A DNA stretch of 64,000 nucleotides, taken from the NCBI RefSeq assembly GCF_026342735.1, contig NZ_JAPEMM010000001.1, positions 248,001 to 312,000 on the forward strand. Direction: 5' to 3'. The first letter of the stretch is position 1. The number at the start of each line of letters is the position of its first letter. The notes beneath the pieces are model-generated. The model had not been told where the DNA came from. It saw only the letters and a program-made list of their open reading frames with translations, and did no database searches. Made by a program: the position numbers and the translations under genes. Origin of the DNA: Streptomyces sp. NBC_00193 (GTDB lineage Bacteria > Actinomycetota > Actinomycetes > Streptomycetales > Streptomycetaceae). Below, piece after piece: positions 53,349-62,297 of the stretch.

Positions 53349-53354
53349 TATGCT
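53349..53354 (+). promoter_or_regulatory. Possible -10 box of tRNA-His
   Basis: TATGCT lies about 40 nt upstream of the tRNA 5' end. No convincing -35 is visible at 16-18 bp, so the call is weak. Confidence 0.3.
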
Positions 53355-53393
53355 GTGCTTGCACATCGAACGGGCGGTCCGCCGCCCTTCGTG

Positions 53394-53466
53394 GTGGGTG
53401 TAGCTCAGTTGGTAGAGCACCTGGTTGTGGTCCAGGTGGCCGCGGGTTCAAGTCCCGTCACTCACC
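53394..53466 (+). tRNA. tRNA-His (anticodon GTG)
   Basis: This is a 73-nt tRNA with all arms readable. The acceptor stem GTGGGTG pairs with CACTCAC with one G-U. The D-arm has AGCTCAGTTGGTAGAGC, the anticodon loop is TTGTGGT within CCTGG/CCAGG, and the T-loop is GTTCAAGTC. The discriminator base is C and a G lies just upstream, both expected for histidine tRNA. The CCA end is not encoded. A strong terminator follows 9 nt later. Confidence 0.97.
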
Positions 53467-53474
53467 CTGTTGAT

Positions 53475-53518
53475 CCCGTGGGGGTTACGAGTTTCCTCGT
53501 AACCCCCACGGGTTTTTT
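53475..53518 (+). terminator. Strong intrinsic terminator after tRNA-His
   Basis: A perfect 17-bp stem (53475-53491 with 53496-53512) with loop TTTC is followed by TTTTTT (53513-53518). It is the clearest rho-independent terminator in the window. Confidence 0.95.
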
Positions 53519-53590
53519 CGTTCCTCCGAGGGGACCGGCACGTCGCGGCCGGCCGGGCCCGCCTGCCGGAGTCCTGGCAGGATCACCCGC

Positions 53591-54763
53591 ATGAAAAGCG
53601 ACATCGGGGGCACCCCGGCGCTGCTCCTCGCCGCCCTCGTGGCGGCCGCGGTGTTCGGAGCCGCGGTGTGGCTGTGGCCCCGGCTCGCGGGGTCCGGGGT
53701 CCGGCCGGTGCTGGGGAGGGCGGGGCTCCAGCTCGCCATCACCCTGACGACGGGGTCGGCGCTGCTGCTCGCGGTGAACTCCTCGTACGGCTTCTACGGC
53801 TCCTGGCGCGACCTGTTCTCCCTGCGCCGCGAGGATCCGGTGCCGGCGGGCGCGGACGCCGCGGCGCGGGCGGCGCTGCTGGTGCGGGGCACGCACTCCT
53901 GGCGGTACGCCGGCACCGACGACCCGGCGGTGATCGGCCGGATCGAGGCGGTGACCGTGCGCGGGGCCGGCAGCGGGCTGTCGGGGCAGGGGTACGTGTA
54001 CCTGCCTCCGCAGTACGTGCACGCGTCCGCCGGGCGGCGGGCGGAGTTCCCGGTGGTGCTGGCGCTGAGCGGGTTCCCGAGCACGCCGGGGGTGCTGGTC
54101 GACCGGCTGCGGTATCCGCAGGTGGCGCTGGAGGCGGTGCGGGCGGGGCGGATGCGGCCGGCGGTGCTGGTCCTGATGACCCCGACGGTGGCGCCGCCCC
54201 GGGACACGCAGTGCGTGGACGTGCCGGGCGGGCCGCAGGCGGAGACCTTCTTCGCGCGGGACCTGAGGGCGGTGGTGTCCTCGTACTACGGCCTCACGCC
54301 GGACGCCCGGGGGTGGGGCGCGATGGGCAATTCGGTGGGCGGCTACTGCGCCCTGAAGCTGGCCCTGCGCACACCGGACGCCTACCGGGCGGCCGCCGCG
54401 CTGTCGGCCCCGTACGCGGCGGTGCGGGACGCGGACACCGGTGACCTGTTCGGCGGCGACGCGGGCCGCCGACAGGAGGACGACCTGCTGTGGCGGCTGC
54501 GGAACCTGCCGCAGCCGCCGGTGTCCCTGCTGGTGGCGAGCAGCCGCAAGGGCGAGCACCAGTACCCGCAGACGCTGGAATTCATCGACGCCGTACGGTC
54601 ACCCGCACGCGTCTCCTCGATCGTGCTCGCGAGCGGCGGCCACAACTACGAGACCTGGGCGCGCGAGGTGCCGCCGGCCCTGGAGTGGCTGGTGGGACGG
54701 CTGAGTCCGCCCGGAGAGGTTTCGGGGGGACCGGCCGCACGACCCGGACCTACGCGCAGGTAA
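53591..54763 (+). CDS. Membrane-anchored alpha/beta-hydrolase (esterase D/mycolyltransferase-like), 390 aa
   Basis: Two N-terminal membrane segments (about 8-30 and 45-65) are followed by an extracytoplasmic esterase domain (about 95-370). The nucleophile Ser is in GAMGNSVGGYCAL, with VVLALSGFPSTPGVL as the oxyanion-hole strand and the catalytic His in ASGGHNYETWAREVPPALE. This resembles the antigen-85/FrmB-like esterase family with a membrane anchor found in many actinomycetes. Envelope lipid or acyl-ester metabolism is possible. CAGGAT lies 7 nt before the ATG, so it may be leaderless. It ends 52 bp before a secreted PKD protein. Confidence 0.87.
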   Translation: MKSDIGGTPALLLAALVAAAVFGAAVWLWPRLAGSGVRPVLGRAGLQLAITLTTGSALLLAVNSSYGFYGSWRDLFSLRREDPVPAGADAAARAALLVRGTHSWRYAGTDDPAVIGRIEAVTVRGAGSGLSGQGYVYLPPQYVHASAGRRAEFPVVLALSGFPSTPGVLVDRLRYPQVALEAVRAGRMRPAVLVLMTPTVAPPRDTQCVDVPGGPQAETFFARDLRAVVSSYYGLTPDARGWGAMGNSVGGYCALKLALRTPDAYRAAAALSAPYAAVRDADTGDLFGGDAGRRQEDDLLWRLRNLPQPPVSLLVASSRKGEHQYPQTLEFIDAVRSPARVSSIVLASGGHNYETWAREVPPALEWLVGRLSPPGEVSGGPAARPGPTRR

Positions 54764-54815
54764 TCTGATCAAGACTTTTTTGCAATGGCGAACATGTTCA
54801 GATTTAGGGGGGCCG

Positions 54816-56528
54816 GTGTTCCGTCACCGTGTCATGATCTCCGCCGCCGTCGTCGCGGCTGCCGTCGGCTTCGTACCCGTCACCGCCCAGGCCGCGCCGT
54901 CGGCCGGTGCCGCCTCCGCGACGCCCACGCCGGCGCCGAAGCCGAAGCCGACGCCCGCGCCGCCCGCGAAGGGCCCGGCGGAGGGGGCCTCCGCCGCGAA
55001 GGAAGCGGCCGGGAAGGCCGCCGCGCAGGAGATAGCGACGAAGACCGCGGCCGCGAAGGCCCGGGCCTCGGCCGCGTCCGGCCCGGCGGCGCGCACCCAG
55101 CAGAGCGCGTACTTCGACGTGTCGATGGGCGCCATCACCTCCGACGCGCTCTCCGTCGGGCTGGCCACCGGCGTCAGCACCGACCTGACGTACGGCCTCG
55201 TCCGGTACGACATCGACTGGGGCGACGGCATCGTCGCCACGGAGTTCGGCCTCGTCGCCGACCTCGTGTATCCCGCCGATCACACCTACGCCCACGCCGG
55301 CGCCCACACGATCACGATCAAGGCGACCGGCCCGGGCGGCGAGACCGCCGTCACCACCAAGACGATGGTGGTGGAGGGCTCCGAGTTCACCCCGCACGCC
55401 CCCACCCGGCTGCTGGACACCCGTGACGGCACCGGTACCGGGACCCCCGGCGCCCGCCCCGTCGGAGCCAACGGCACGACCCGCGTGAAGATCGCCGGCA
55501 GCGGTTCCATCCCGGCCGGGGTGACGGCCGTGGCCCTCAACATCACGGTGACCAACGCCGCGACGGCCGGGCACGTGATCGCGTACGCCTCCGGCACGAA
55601 GCGGCCGGAGACCTCGAACGTCAACTTCGTGAAGGGCCAGACCGTACCCAACCTGGCGATCGTGCCGGTCGGCGCGGACGGCTACGTGGAGCTGGCCAAC
55701 CGCAGCCTGGGCTCGGTGGACCTGATCGCCGACGTGACGGGCTACTTCAGCCGGACCGCCGCCGCCGGCTACACCTCCCTGGAGCCGACCCGGCTCGTCG
55801 ACACCCGTCAGGGACTGGGGGCGTCCACAGTCGCACCCGGTCCCCAGAAGACCTTCGGCGTCCAGGTCGCCGGAGCGGCCGGGCTGCCGGCCACCGGCGT
55901 GACGGCCGTGTCCCTCAACGTCACCGTGGTCAACCCGGGCCAGGCCGGCCACCTGACCGTCTTCCCGGGCGGCGGGCAGGCCCCGTCCACCTCCAGCGTG
56001 AACTTCACCGCCGGGCAGACCGTCGCAAACGCGGTGATCGTCCCGGTCGGACCGGACGGCCGGATCAGCATCCGCCACGCCTCCTTCGGCCACTCCGGCG
56101 TGATCGTGGACGTCACCGGCTACTACGGCGCCGACGGCAAGGCCGCCTACCTTCCGGGGAAGCCCGAGCGCCTTGAGGACACCCGGACCTACGGCTGGCC
56201 CCTCGAGGCCCAGAACTACCACAAAGAGATCCAGTGGATGGCGAGCGGGCTCGAAGCCCTCGTCCTGAACACCACGGTGACCAACACGAGGAGCGCCGGT
56301 CACCTCACGGTGGCCCCCGACCCGAACACCAAGGACGACTACCTCAACGGCACGGTGGAGCGCCCGACCCCGCCGAACACCTCCGTCCTGAACTGGACGA
56401 AGGACACGACCGTCGCGAACATGGTCCAGGCCGGCACCGGCAACAACGACATCGTCGACTTCTGGAACCGCGGCTGGGAGCCGACCGACCTGATCATCGA
56501 CCTGTTCGGCACGTACAGCAGGAAGTGA
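54816..56528 (+). CDS. Secreted PKD-domain protein with three C-terminal beta repeats, 570 aa
   Basis: This is an exported protein. The GTG at 54816 has AGGGGGG a few bases upstream and gives a signal peptide ending near VTAQAAP (about residue 27). A disordered Ala/Pro/Lys linker (28-95) is followed by a PKD-like Ig domain (about 98-187, with DIDWGDG and the DHTYAHAGAHTITI strand). Then come three repeats of about 120 residues, each opening with PTRLLDTRDG, PTRLVDTRQG or PERLEDTRTY and closing with D-V-T-G-Y-[FY]; the third is degenerate. Such repeats are widespread on actinobacterial surface proteins, with unknown ligands. Possible adhesion or polymer binding. Confidence 0.83.
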   Translation: MFRHRVMISAAVVAAAVGFVPVTAQAAPSAGAASATPTPAPKPKPTPAPPAKGPAEGASAAKEAAGKAAAQEIATKTAAAKARASAASGPAARTQQSAYFDVSMGAITSDALSVGLATGVSTDLTYGLVRYDIDWGDGIVATEFGLVADLVYPADHTYAHAGAHTITIKATGPGGETAVTTKTMVVEGSEFTPHAPTRLLDTRDGTGTGTPGARPVGANGTTRVKIAGSGSIPAGVTAVALNITVTNAATAGHVIAYASGTKRPETSNVNFVKGQTVPNLAIVPVGADGYVELANRSLGSVDLIADVTGYFSRTAAAGYTSLEPTRLVDTRQGLGASTVAPGPQKTFGVQVAGAAGLPATGVTAVSLNVTVVNPGQAGHLTVFPGGGQAPSTSSVNFTAGQTVANAVIVPVGPDGRISIRHASFGHSGVIVDVTGYYGADGKAAYLPGKPERLEDTRTYGWPLEAQNYHKEIQWMASGLEALVLNTTVTNTRSAGHLTVAPDPNTKDDYLNGTVERPTPPNTSVLNWTKDTTVANMVQAGTGNNDIVDFWNRGWEPTDLIIDLFGTYSRK

Positions 56529-56564
56529 CCCGCACCGCCCCGTCAGGAGAGCCCGGTCACGGCC

Positions 56565-57320
56565 CTACCCGCGCAGGAAGGCCTCCACTTCGGTGGCCAG
56601 GGCGACCGGGCTCTCGTGCGGCGGGTAGTGGCCGGCGCCGGGCAGTGAACGGATGCGGCAGTTCGGGTACGAGACCTGCCAGGTGGCCCGCATGAAGTCG
56701 GCGGTGAGCGCGAGGTCGTACTCTCCGACGAGGACCAGCACCGGGACGGTGCTGCCCTTCACGGCGGCGGACAGGTCGAGCGGCTGCCAGCTCGCGAGGT
56801 ACCCGGCGAAGGCCTCCGGCCGGGACACCGCGAGCGAGTGCGCGACCATCCGCTCCAGCCAGTACGGGCTCGCGCGGCGGCCGGTGACGATGTCGAGGAT
56901 GGCGCGGCGGTTCTCCGCGTTCCCGGCGGCCCCGTAGAAGAGCTCGTGGGTGGCGTCGTCCATCTCGTAGGGGGCGGCGGGGACCGGGTTGATGCCGATC
57001 AGCTTCTCGACGCGCTCGGGGGCGCGCACGAGGACCTGCTGCATGGCCTTGCCGCCCATGGAGTGGCCGAGGAGGGAGAAGGTGTCCCAGCCGAGCTCGT
57101 CGGCGAGCGCGAGGACGTCGTCGGCGATCTCGGGGAGCGCGTAGCGGCCGGGGACGTCCCTGCGGTCACCGTAGCCGCGGTAGTCGAGGAAGGCGTACGA
57201 GAACTCCCGCGGGTCCAGGTAGTCCAGTACGGAGCCCCAGTTGGCGGACGTGCCGAACCAGTCGTGCAGCACGATGACGCGGACGGGGCCGGTGCCGGTC
57301 CTGCGGTGGGCGATGGCCAT
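56565..57320 (-). CDS. Alpha/beta-fold hydrolase, 251 aa
   Basis: This is a soluble esterase/lipase-fold enzyme. VIVLHDWFGTSANWGSVLDY L carries the oxyanion region (HDW rather than HGF), the nucleophile elbow is LLGHSMGGKAMQ, Asp is in LVLVGEYDLALT, and His is in PGAGHYPPHESP. GAGGGAGA lies 4 nt before the ATG at 57320. The substrate is unknown; relatives include haloperoxidase-like and C-C hydrolases. It is convergent with the secreted PKD gene. Confidence 0.88.
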   Translation of the reverse strand: MAIAHRRTGTGPVRVIVLHDWFGTSANWGSVLDYLDPREFSYAFLDYRGYGDRRDVPGRYALPEIADDVLALADELGWDTFSLLGHSMGGKAMQQVLVRAPERVEKLIGINPVPAAPYEMDDATHELFYGAAGNAENRRAILDIVTGRRASPYWLERMVAHSLAVSRPEAFAGYLASWQPLDLSAAVKGSTVPVLVLVGEYDLALTADFMRATWQVSYPNCRIRSLPGAGHYPPHESPVALATEVEAFLRG

Positions 57321-57392
57321 GCGTTCTCCCTCGGTGACGGGGCGGAAAGAATTGCCGCCGTACGTTCTGCCCACCGCGCCTACCATCACACC

Positions 57393-58169
57393 GTGACGAC
57401 CCCACCTTCCGTCCCCGTCGAACGCATCCGGGTCCGCGACGGGAAGAGCGCGGACGGCCACCCGTACCACCCGGCGCGGTACGAGATCACCGACCCGGCC
57501 GAGGTCGCGGAGGTCCTTGCCGTGTGGCCCGCCGAACGGGAGCCCGAGCCGGTCTCCGGAGGGGCAGCGGCAGCCGACGACACGTTCGACTCCTTCGATT
57601 GCATGTGCTGGGACCACGCCCCCGACCCGTTCGACGCCACGGACGACCCCACGATCCGGCACGTACCGCCCGCCCGGCCGGGGCCGCTCGCCCGCCTGCT
57701 CGACCCCTGCGCCCCGGACGGCATCCCGGCCCGGCACCGGGCCCGGTGGGTGGCCGCCGCGCCCGCGGCGCTGCGTGGCTTCGCCGAGGCCATGGCCCGC
57801 GGCGAGGATCCCCCGCGCCCGGCGCGGATCGCGCTGGCGGCCGCCTTCTCCTGGCAGGGGACCGTACGCGAGGAGCCCACCGACGCGGCCTCGCTCCTGG
57901 CGGAGCTGGCCCCTCCGCGCCTGCTCGTGGGGGCCTCCACCGAGGACCTGGCCTGGGCGGTCCGGGAGACCGACCGCGGCGGGCTCGACGCGGCCGTGCG
58001 GTTCTTCGCGAGCGAGGAGTTCACCACCCGGCACCCCAAGCGGCGCCGGGTCCCGGACACCGCACGGGACCTGCTGCTCCGGCACGCCCGCAGCCACCGT
58101 CCCCGCGACCTCCCGGTGCTGGAACGGCGGCTGCTGCGCGTGCCGGAGGACCGCGTCAGACGGTCTTGA
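57393..58169 (+). CDS. Hypothetical protein, 258 aa
   Basis: I do not recognise this protein. It opens TTPPSVPVERIRVRDGKSAD and contains a Cys/Trp pair in DSFDCMCWDHAPDPFDATDD near residue 75, then a helical Arg/Leu-rich second half (RFFASEEFTTRHPKRRRVPD). No signal peptide or membrane segment. TACCAT (57381-57386) lies 6 nt before the GTG start and there is no ribosome-binding site, so leaderless translation is likely. The last 14 bp overlap the convergent phospholipase gene. The upstream neighbour is the divergent hydrolase at 57320. Confidence 0.7.
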   Translation: MTTPPSVPVERIRVRDGKSADGHPYHPARYEITDPAEVAEVLAVWPAEREPEPVSGGAAAADDTFDSFDCMCWDHAPDPFDATDDPTIRHVPPARPGPLARLLDPCAPDGIPARHRARWVAAAPAALRGFAEAMARGEDPPRPARIALAAAFSWQGTVREEPTDAASLLAELAPPRLLVGASTEDLAWAVRETDRGGLDAAVRFFASEEFTTRHPKRRRVPDTARDLLLRHARSHRPRDLPVLERRLLRVPEDRVRRS

Positions 58170-60219
58170 TCGCCGGGTCCGAGACTCCCGCCGCGCCCGT
58201 CTCCACGTGGCCGGCGAAGCGGCGCAGGAAGGTGGCGTCCGCGTCGGAGACGACCGTGACGTCGTACCAGCGGGCCGTGCCGGACAGGGACACGGTGTGC
58301 GCGACGGTGGCGCCCGCCGCGACGCGCACGACCTGGGCCGTGCCGCCGTAGGCGTTGGTGACGGTCAGGTTGACGGCCGCCGTGCCCCCGTTGGTCAGGG
58401 ACAGCACCAGGTCCCCGGTGGACGCGGAGTGGCGGGCCGTGGCCTCGGGGCCGGCCTTCTTCGCCGGGCCCTTCCAGGTGCGCAGGAAGCCGTTCGGGCC
58501 CCAGACCGTGAGGTTGATCTGGTTGCCGGTGGAGCTGCTCGTGCTCCACGTGTCCGACAGGGTCTTGCCCGCCTCGACCGTGTAGGGCCACGGGCCGTCC
58601 GTACGGTTGCCCGAGGTGCTGTGGAAGTGGGCGCCGAGGGTGGGACCCGAGGAGAAGGTCAGCGTGAACTTGCCCGTGGAGACCGTGGCCTTGCCGTCCA
58701 CGTACGGGGCGTAGCCCAGTGCGCGCGTCGGCTTGGCGCCCGCCTCCTGCTTGGGCAGGGTGCCCGTCGCCGGCGGGGTCGGGTTGTAGGACGAGTGGCG
58801 GTTCTTGTCCGGCGGTACGTACGCGGCCGTGGACGGCAGCGCGGCGGGCGCGGCGTCCGCCCGGGTGAAGTCGAACGCCGAGGTCAGGTCGCCGCAGACC
58901 GCGCGGCGCCACGGGGAGATGTTGGGCTCCTGCACGCCGAAGCGCTTCTCCATGAAGCGGATCACCGAGGTGTGGTCGAAGGTCTCGGAGCAGACGTAGC
59001 CGCCCTTGCTCCACGGGGAGACCACGATCATCGGGACGCGGGGGCCGAGCCCGTACGGGCCGGCGGCGTAGCCGGAGACTCCCCCGGTGTACAGGTCGCC
59101 GGTGACGCTCGCCGTGGACAGGCCCCAGGAGGAGGACGCGGGCGGGTACGGCGGGACGACGTGGTCGAAGAAGCCGTCGTTCTCGTCGTAGGTGATGAAG
59201 AGCGCCGTCTTCGCCCACACGTCCGGGTTCGCGGTCAGCGAGTCCAGGACCTGCGAGATGTACCAGGCGCCGAAGTTCGTAGGCCAGTTGGCGTGCTCGC
59301 TGAACGCCTCGGGGGCGGCGATCCAGGAGACCTGCGGGAGGGTGCCGTTCACGACGTCCGCGCGCAGCTTGTCGAAGTAGGTGCCGCCCGCCTTGACGTC
59401 GGTGCCCGTACGGGCCTTCTCGTACAGGGCGCTGCCGGGCTGGGCGTTGCGGAAGCTGTTGAAGTACAGCAGCGAGTTGTCGCCGTAGTTGCCGCGGAAG
59501 GCGTCGTTGATCCAGCCCCAGGATCCGGCGGCGTTCAGGCCGTCGCCGATGTCCTGGTAGACCTTCCAGGAGACTCCGGCCGTCTCCAGGCGCTCGGGGT
59601 AGGTCTTCCAGCCGTAGCCGGCTTCCTGGTTGCCGAGGACCGGGCCGCCGCCCACGCCGTCGTTGCCCGTGTAACCCGACCACAGGTAGTAGCGGTTGGG
59701 GTCGGTGGCGCCGATGAAGGAGCAGTGGTAGGCGTCGCACACCGTGAAGGCGTCGGCGAGCGCGTAGTGGAACGGGATGTCGTTCCGGGTCATGTACGCC
59801 ATGGTCGTGGCCGTCTTGGCCGGGACCCACTTGTCGTACTTGCCGTTGTTGTAGGCCTGGTGGCCGCCCGCCCAGTCGTGGTTCAGCCCCGTCAGGAACT
59901 GCATGCCCAGGTCGTTGATCTGGGGGTTGAAGGGCAGGATGTCCTTCGTGCCGTTGGACTGGTGGAAGACGGACTTGCCGTTGTCCTGGAGGACCGGCCT
60001 CGGGTCCCCGAAGCCCCGGACGCCCTTCATCGCACCGAAGTAGTGATCGAAGGAACGATTTTCCTGCATGAGGACGACGATGTGCTCGATGTCCTGGATC
60101 GTGCCGGTACTGCCTTGGGCCGAGATGGCGGCGGCCCTCGCGATGCTGTCGTTCAGCATCGTGACGGCGGCGGCGCCACCGGCGATCTGCAGGAACCTGC
60201 GCCGATTCAATTCAGTCAT
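58156..60219 (-). CDS. Tat-exported phosphocholine-specific phospholipase C, 687 aa
   Basis: This is a secreted phosphoesterase of the acid-phosphatase-like PLC family (TIGR03396 type). The protein starts MTELNRRRFLQIAGGAAAVT, a twin-arginine signal. Catalytic-domain motifs are HIVVLMQENRSFDHYFGAMK GV, FPFNPQ-like LPFNPQINDLGMQFL, GATDPNRYYLWSGY, FITYDENDGFFDHVVPP and DHTSVIRFMEKRFGV. The last 170 residues are beta-rich C-terminal domains. It cleaves phosphatidylcholine or sphingomyelin outside the cell and may recover phosphate. No clear pho box is seen. The ATG at 60219 is 7-12 nt after AGAGG. Confidence 0.92.
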   Translation of the reverse strand: MTELNRRRFLQIAGGAAAVTMLNDSIARAAAISAQGSTGTIQDIEHIVVLMQENRSFDHYFGAMKGVRGFGDPRPVLQDNGKSVFHQSNGTKDILPFNPQINDLGMQFLTGLNHDWAGGHQAYNNGKYDKWVPAKTATTMAYMTRNDIPFHYALADAFTVCDAYHCSFIGATDPNRYYLWSGYTGNDGVGGGPVLGNQEAGYGWKTYPERLETAGVSWKVYQDIGDGLNAAGSWGWINDAFRGNYGDNSLLYFNSFRNAQPGSALYEKARTGTDVKAGGTYFDKLRADVVNGTLPQVSWIAAPEAFSEHANWPTNFGAWYISQVLDSLTANPDVWAKTALFITYDENDGFFDHVVPPYPPASSSWGLSTASVTGDLYTGGVSGYAAGPYGLGPRVPMIVVSPWSKGGYVCSETFDHTSVIRFMEKRFGVQEPNISPWRRAVCGDLTSAFDFTRADAAPAALPSTAAYVPPDKNRHSSYNPTPPATGTLPKQEAGAKPTRALGYAPYVDGKATVSTGKFTLTFSSGPTLGAHFHSTSGNRTDGPWPYTVEAGKTLSDTWSTSSSTGNQINLTVWGPNGFLRTWKGPAKKAGPEATARHSASTGDLVLSLTNGGTAAVNLTVTNAYGGTAQVVRVAAGATVAHTVSLSGTARWYDVTVVSDADATFLRRFAGHVETGAAGVSDPAIKTV

Positions 60220-60381
60220 GGAGAACGACCTCTGCGGGTGAGACGGGTGCGGGGGGTGTCGAGGGGCGCCCCAAGAACAGCGTCCCCGGGGTACCGGTCG
60301 GCGTTGCTTGAATGACAGTGGGCCGTACACCTGGAGAACGGAATACCTCGTCAGACGGTTCGTGCCCCGCACGCCACATCT

Positions 60382-60402
60382 CTTCGCGATCCCTTCGCGA
60401 TC
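60382..60402. repeat. Direct repeat CTTCGCGATC upstream of the OleA-like gene
   Basis: CTTCGCGATC occurs at 60382-60391 and again at 60393-60402, an 11-bp period, and each copy contains palindromic TCGCGA. It lies in the 249-bp region between the divergent phospholipase gene and the OleA-like operon, where a regulator could bind. The rest of that region shows no gene. Confidence 0.35.
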
Positions 60403-60468
60403 TCTCCGCAGCCGCCGTCCCGTGCGGCGGACCGGCAGCCGCTGGTACTCACCCGGCCGGCGGGCGGG

Positions 60469-61548
60469 ATGAGCATCCGTACTCAGGACCGGGACCGGAT
60501 GGCGCGTCATCGTGAGGGCATGCCGAATCAGCCATCCGTACCGCGCCCGCGGCTCCGCGCCGGGATCACCGGCGTCGCCGGTGTGCTGCCCCGGGACGTC
60601 CTCACCTCCGACCGGCTCCAGCGCGAGATCGCAGACCGGGCCGGACTCACCCTGCCCGCCCGTCTGTTGACCCAGGCCACCGGGATACGTGCCCGCCGGA
60701 TCGCGGGTGAGGGGGTGTACGCCTCCACGCTCGCGGTGGATGCGGCCCGCCGGGTCCTGGACACCGCCGGGCTCGGGCCCGCCGACATCGACCTGCTGCT
60801 CTTCGCCTCCGCCTCCCGCGACGTCGCCGAACCCGCCACCGCGCACATCGTGCAGGCCGAACTCGGCACGAAGGCCCACGCCTTGGACGTCACCAATGCG
60901 TGCAACAGCTTCGTCAACGGCATCGACCTCGCCCGCGCCATGATCCTCGCCGGCCGGGCCCGGCGGGCCCTGGTGGTCACCGGGGAGACCCCGAGCCGGG
61001 CCGTACGGACGGCGCCCGCCGACTTCGCCGAGTTCCGCGCCGGTTTCGCCGGCTACACCTTCGGCGATGCGGGGGCCGCCGTGATCGTGGAGCCGGTGGA
61101 GCGCGGCGGGATCCTCGACGTGGACACCGAGACCCACTCCGAACACTGGGAGGTCGGGGGCATCCCGGGCGGCGGTTCGCGCCACCCGCGCGGGGACGCG
61201 TACACGTACTTCCGCGGCGACGGGCACGAACTGCGCGGGGTCTTCGAGAAGGTGGGCACCGCCGTCATCGACCGGACCCTGCACCGCACGGGCATGGGCT
61301 GGGAGGACTTCTCGAAGGTGCTGGTGCACCAGGTGACGGTGCCCTATCTGGAGCGGTTCGCCGAGCTGACCGGGGTGCCGGCCGGGAAGCTGGTGGTGAC
61401 CGTGCCCGAGCTCGGCAACATCGCGAGCGCGACGATCGGGGTGCAGCTGCACCGAATATTCGACGAACTGGCTTCGGGAGACCGGGTGCTGTTCGTCGGA
61501 CTCGGCGGCGGGATCAGCATCATGACGATGGTCTGGGAGAAGTCGTGA
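60469..61548 (+). CDS. OleA-like beta-ketoacyl synthase III (thiolase fold), 359 aa
   Basis: This is a KAS III-fold enzyme. The catalytic triad is Cys145 (TNACNSF), His287 (VLVHQVT) and Asn317 (ELGNIAS). The segment SRDVAEPATAHIVQAEL carries Glu121 in an EPATA motif, matching EPSTA of OleA, where this glutamate catalyses head-to-head Claisen condensation of two acyl-CoAs; ordinary FabH has no such residue. It ends WEKS. The ATG at 60469 is uncertain: ATG 60520 (MPNQPSVP...) has CATCGT 6 nt upstream and may be the true leaderless start. The stop overlaps the glycosyltransferase GTG (GTGA). The product would be a long-chain beta-keto acid. Confidence 0.87.
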   Translation: MSIRTQDRDRMARHREGMPNQPSVPRPRLRAGITGVAGVLPRDVLTSDRLQREIADRAGLTLPARLLTQATGIRARRIAGEGVYASTLAVDAARRVLDTAGLGPADIDLLLFASASRDVAEPATAHIVQAELGTKAHALDVTNACNSFVNGIDLARAMILAGRARRALVVTGETPSRAVRTAPADFAEFRAGFAGYTFGDAGAAVIVEPVERGGILDVDTETHSEHWEVGGIPGGGSRHPRGDAYTYFRGDGHELRGVFEKVGTAVIDRTLHRTGMGWEDFSKVLVHQVTVPYLERFAELTGVPAGKLVVTVPELGNIASATIGVQLHRIFDELASGDRVLFVGLGGGISIMTMVWEKS

Positions 61549-62297
61549 GCGCGGCCGGACGACTGTGGGTGGTGGTGCCCGCGCACGAGGAGGAGGCCCG
61601 GATCGCCGGGACCCTCGAAGCGCTCGCCCGTCAACGGGACCGGGATTTCACCCTGTTGGTCGTGGACAACGCCTCGGCCGATCGGACGGGTTCCGTGGCG
61701 CGGGAGTTCGCGGCGGGCGCCCCCTTTGCCGTGGAGGTCATCGAGGAACCGGAGAAGGGCGTCGGCTCCGCCGTGGACACCGGCTTCCGGTACGCGATCG
61801 GGCGCGGTGCGACCCTGCTCGCCCGCACCGATGCCGACTGCCTGCCCCACCCGGGGTGGACGGGCGCGGCGCGGGCGGCCCTGATCCGCGATCCCGGGCT
61901 GGTGTGCGGGCGGATCGTGGCCCGGCGCGACGAGCACGGTCCGCTGGGGCGGGCCGGGTTCGGGGTCCTGGTACGGCTCGCCGGGCTCTTCGGGCGGCTG
62001 CGGCCCGAGCACGCGCGGCGCCGCGGCTACCGCGCCCCGTACCGGATGCACGCCGGGAACAACATGGCCATCACCGCCGAGCTGTACCTGGCGGTCGGCG
62101 GGATGCCCCGGCGCCCCTCCCCCACCGACCGGCTCTTCCTCAACGCGGTGCGCCGCCACACCGACCGGATCACGCGCTGCCGGGCGATGGTCGTGGAGAA
62201 CTCCACGCGCCGGCTGCGGGCGTACGGGATCGCCGGCACGGCCCGCTGGTACCTCGGCCGCGGCAGCGGCCCGCACGGAACGGACGACCCCCGCTGA
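61545..62297 (+). CDS. Family-2 glycosyltransferase, 250 aa
   Basis: This is an inverting GT-A glycosyltransferase. RLWVVVPAHEEEARIAGTLE ALARQ is the nucleotide-binding start, TLLVVDNASADRT follows, and the DxD metal site is TLLARTDADCLPHPGW. No large hydrophobic tail is evident, apart from LGRAGFGVLVRLAGLFGRL at about 125-143, which may associate with membranes. It is coupled by GTGA to the OleA-like gene and by TGATG to the ligase gene, so it belongs to the same pathway, probably glycosylating a lipid made there; the donor sugar is not known. Confidence 0.85.
   Translation: MSAAGRLWVVVPAHEEEARIAGTLEALARQRDRDFTLLVVDNASADRTGSVAREFAAGAPFAVEVIEEPEKGVGSAVDTGFRYAIGRGATLLARTDADCLPHPGWTGAARAALIRDPGLVCGRIVARRDEHGPLGRAGFGVLVRLAGLFGRLRPEHARRRGYRAPYRMHAGNNMAITAELYLAVGGMPRRPSPTDRLFLNAVRRHTDRITRCRAMVVENSTRRLRAYGIAGTARWYLGRGSGPHGTDDPR

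Noticed and set aside
60220..60468. A PHO box in front of the phospholipase C gene
   Set aside because: No convincing pair of GTTCA-like direct repeats at the usual 11-bp spacing was found in the upstream region.
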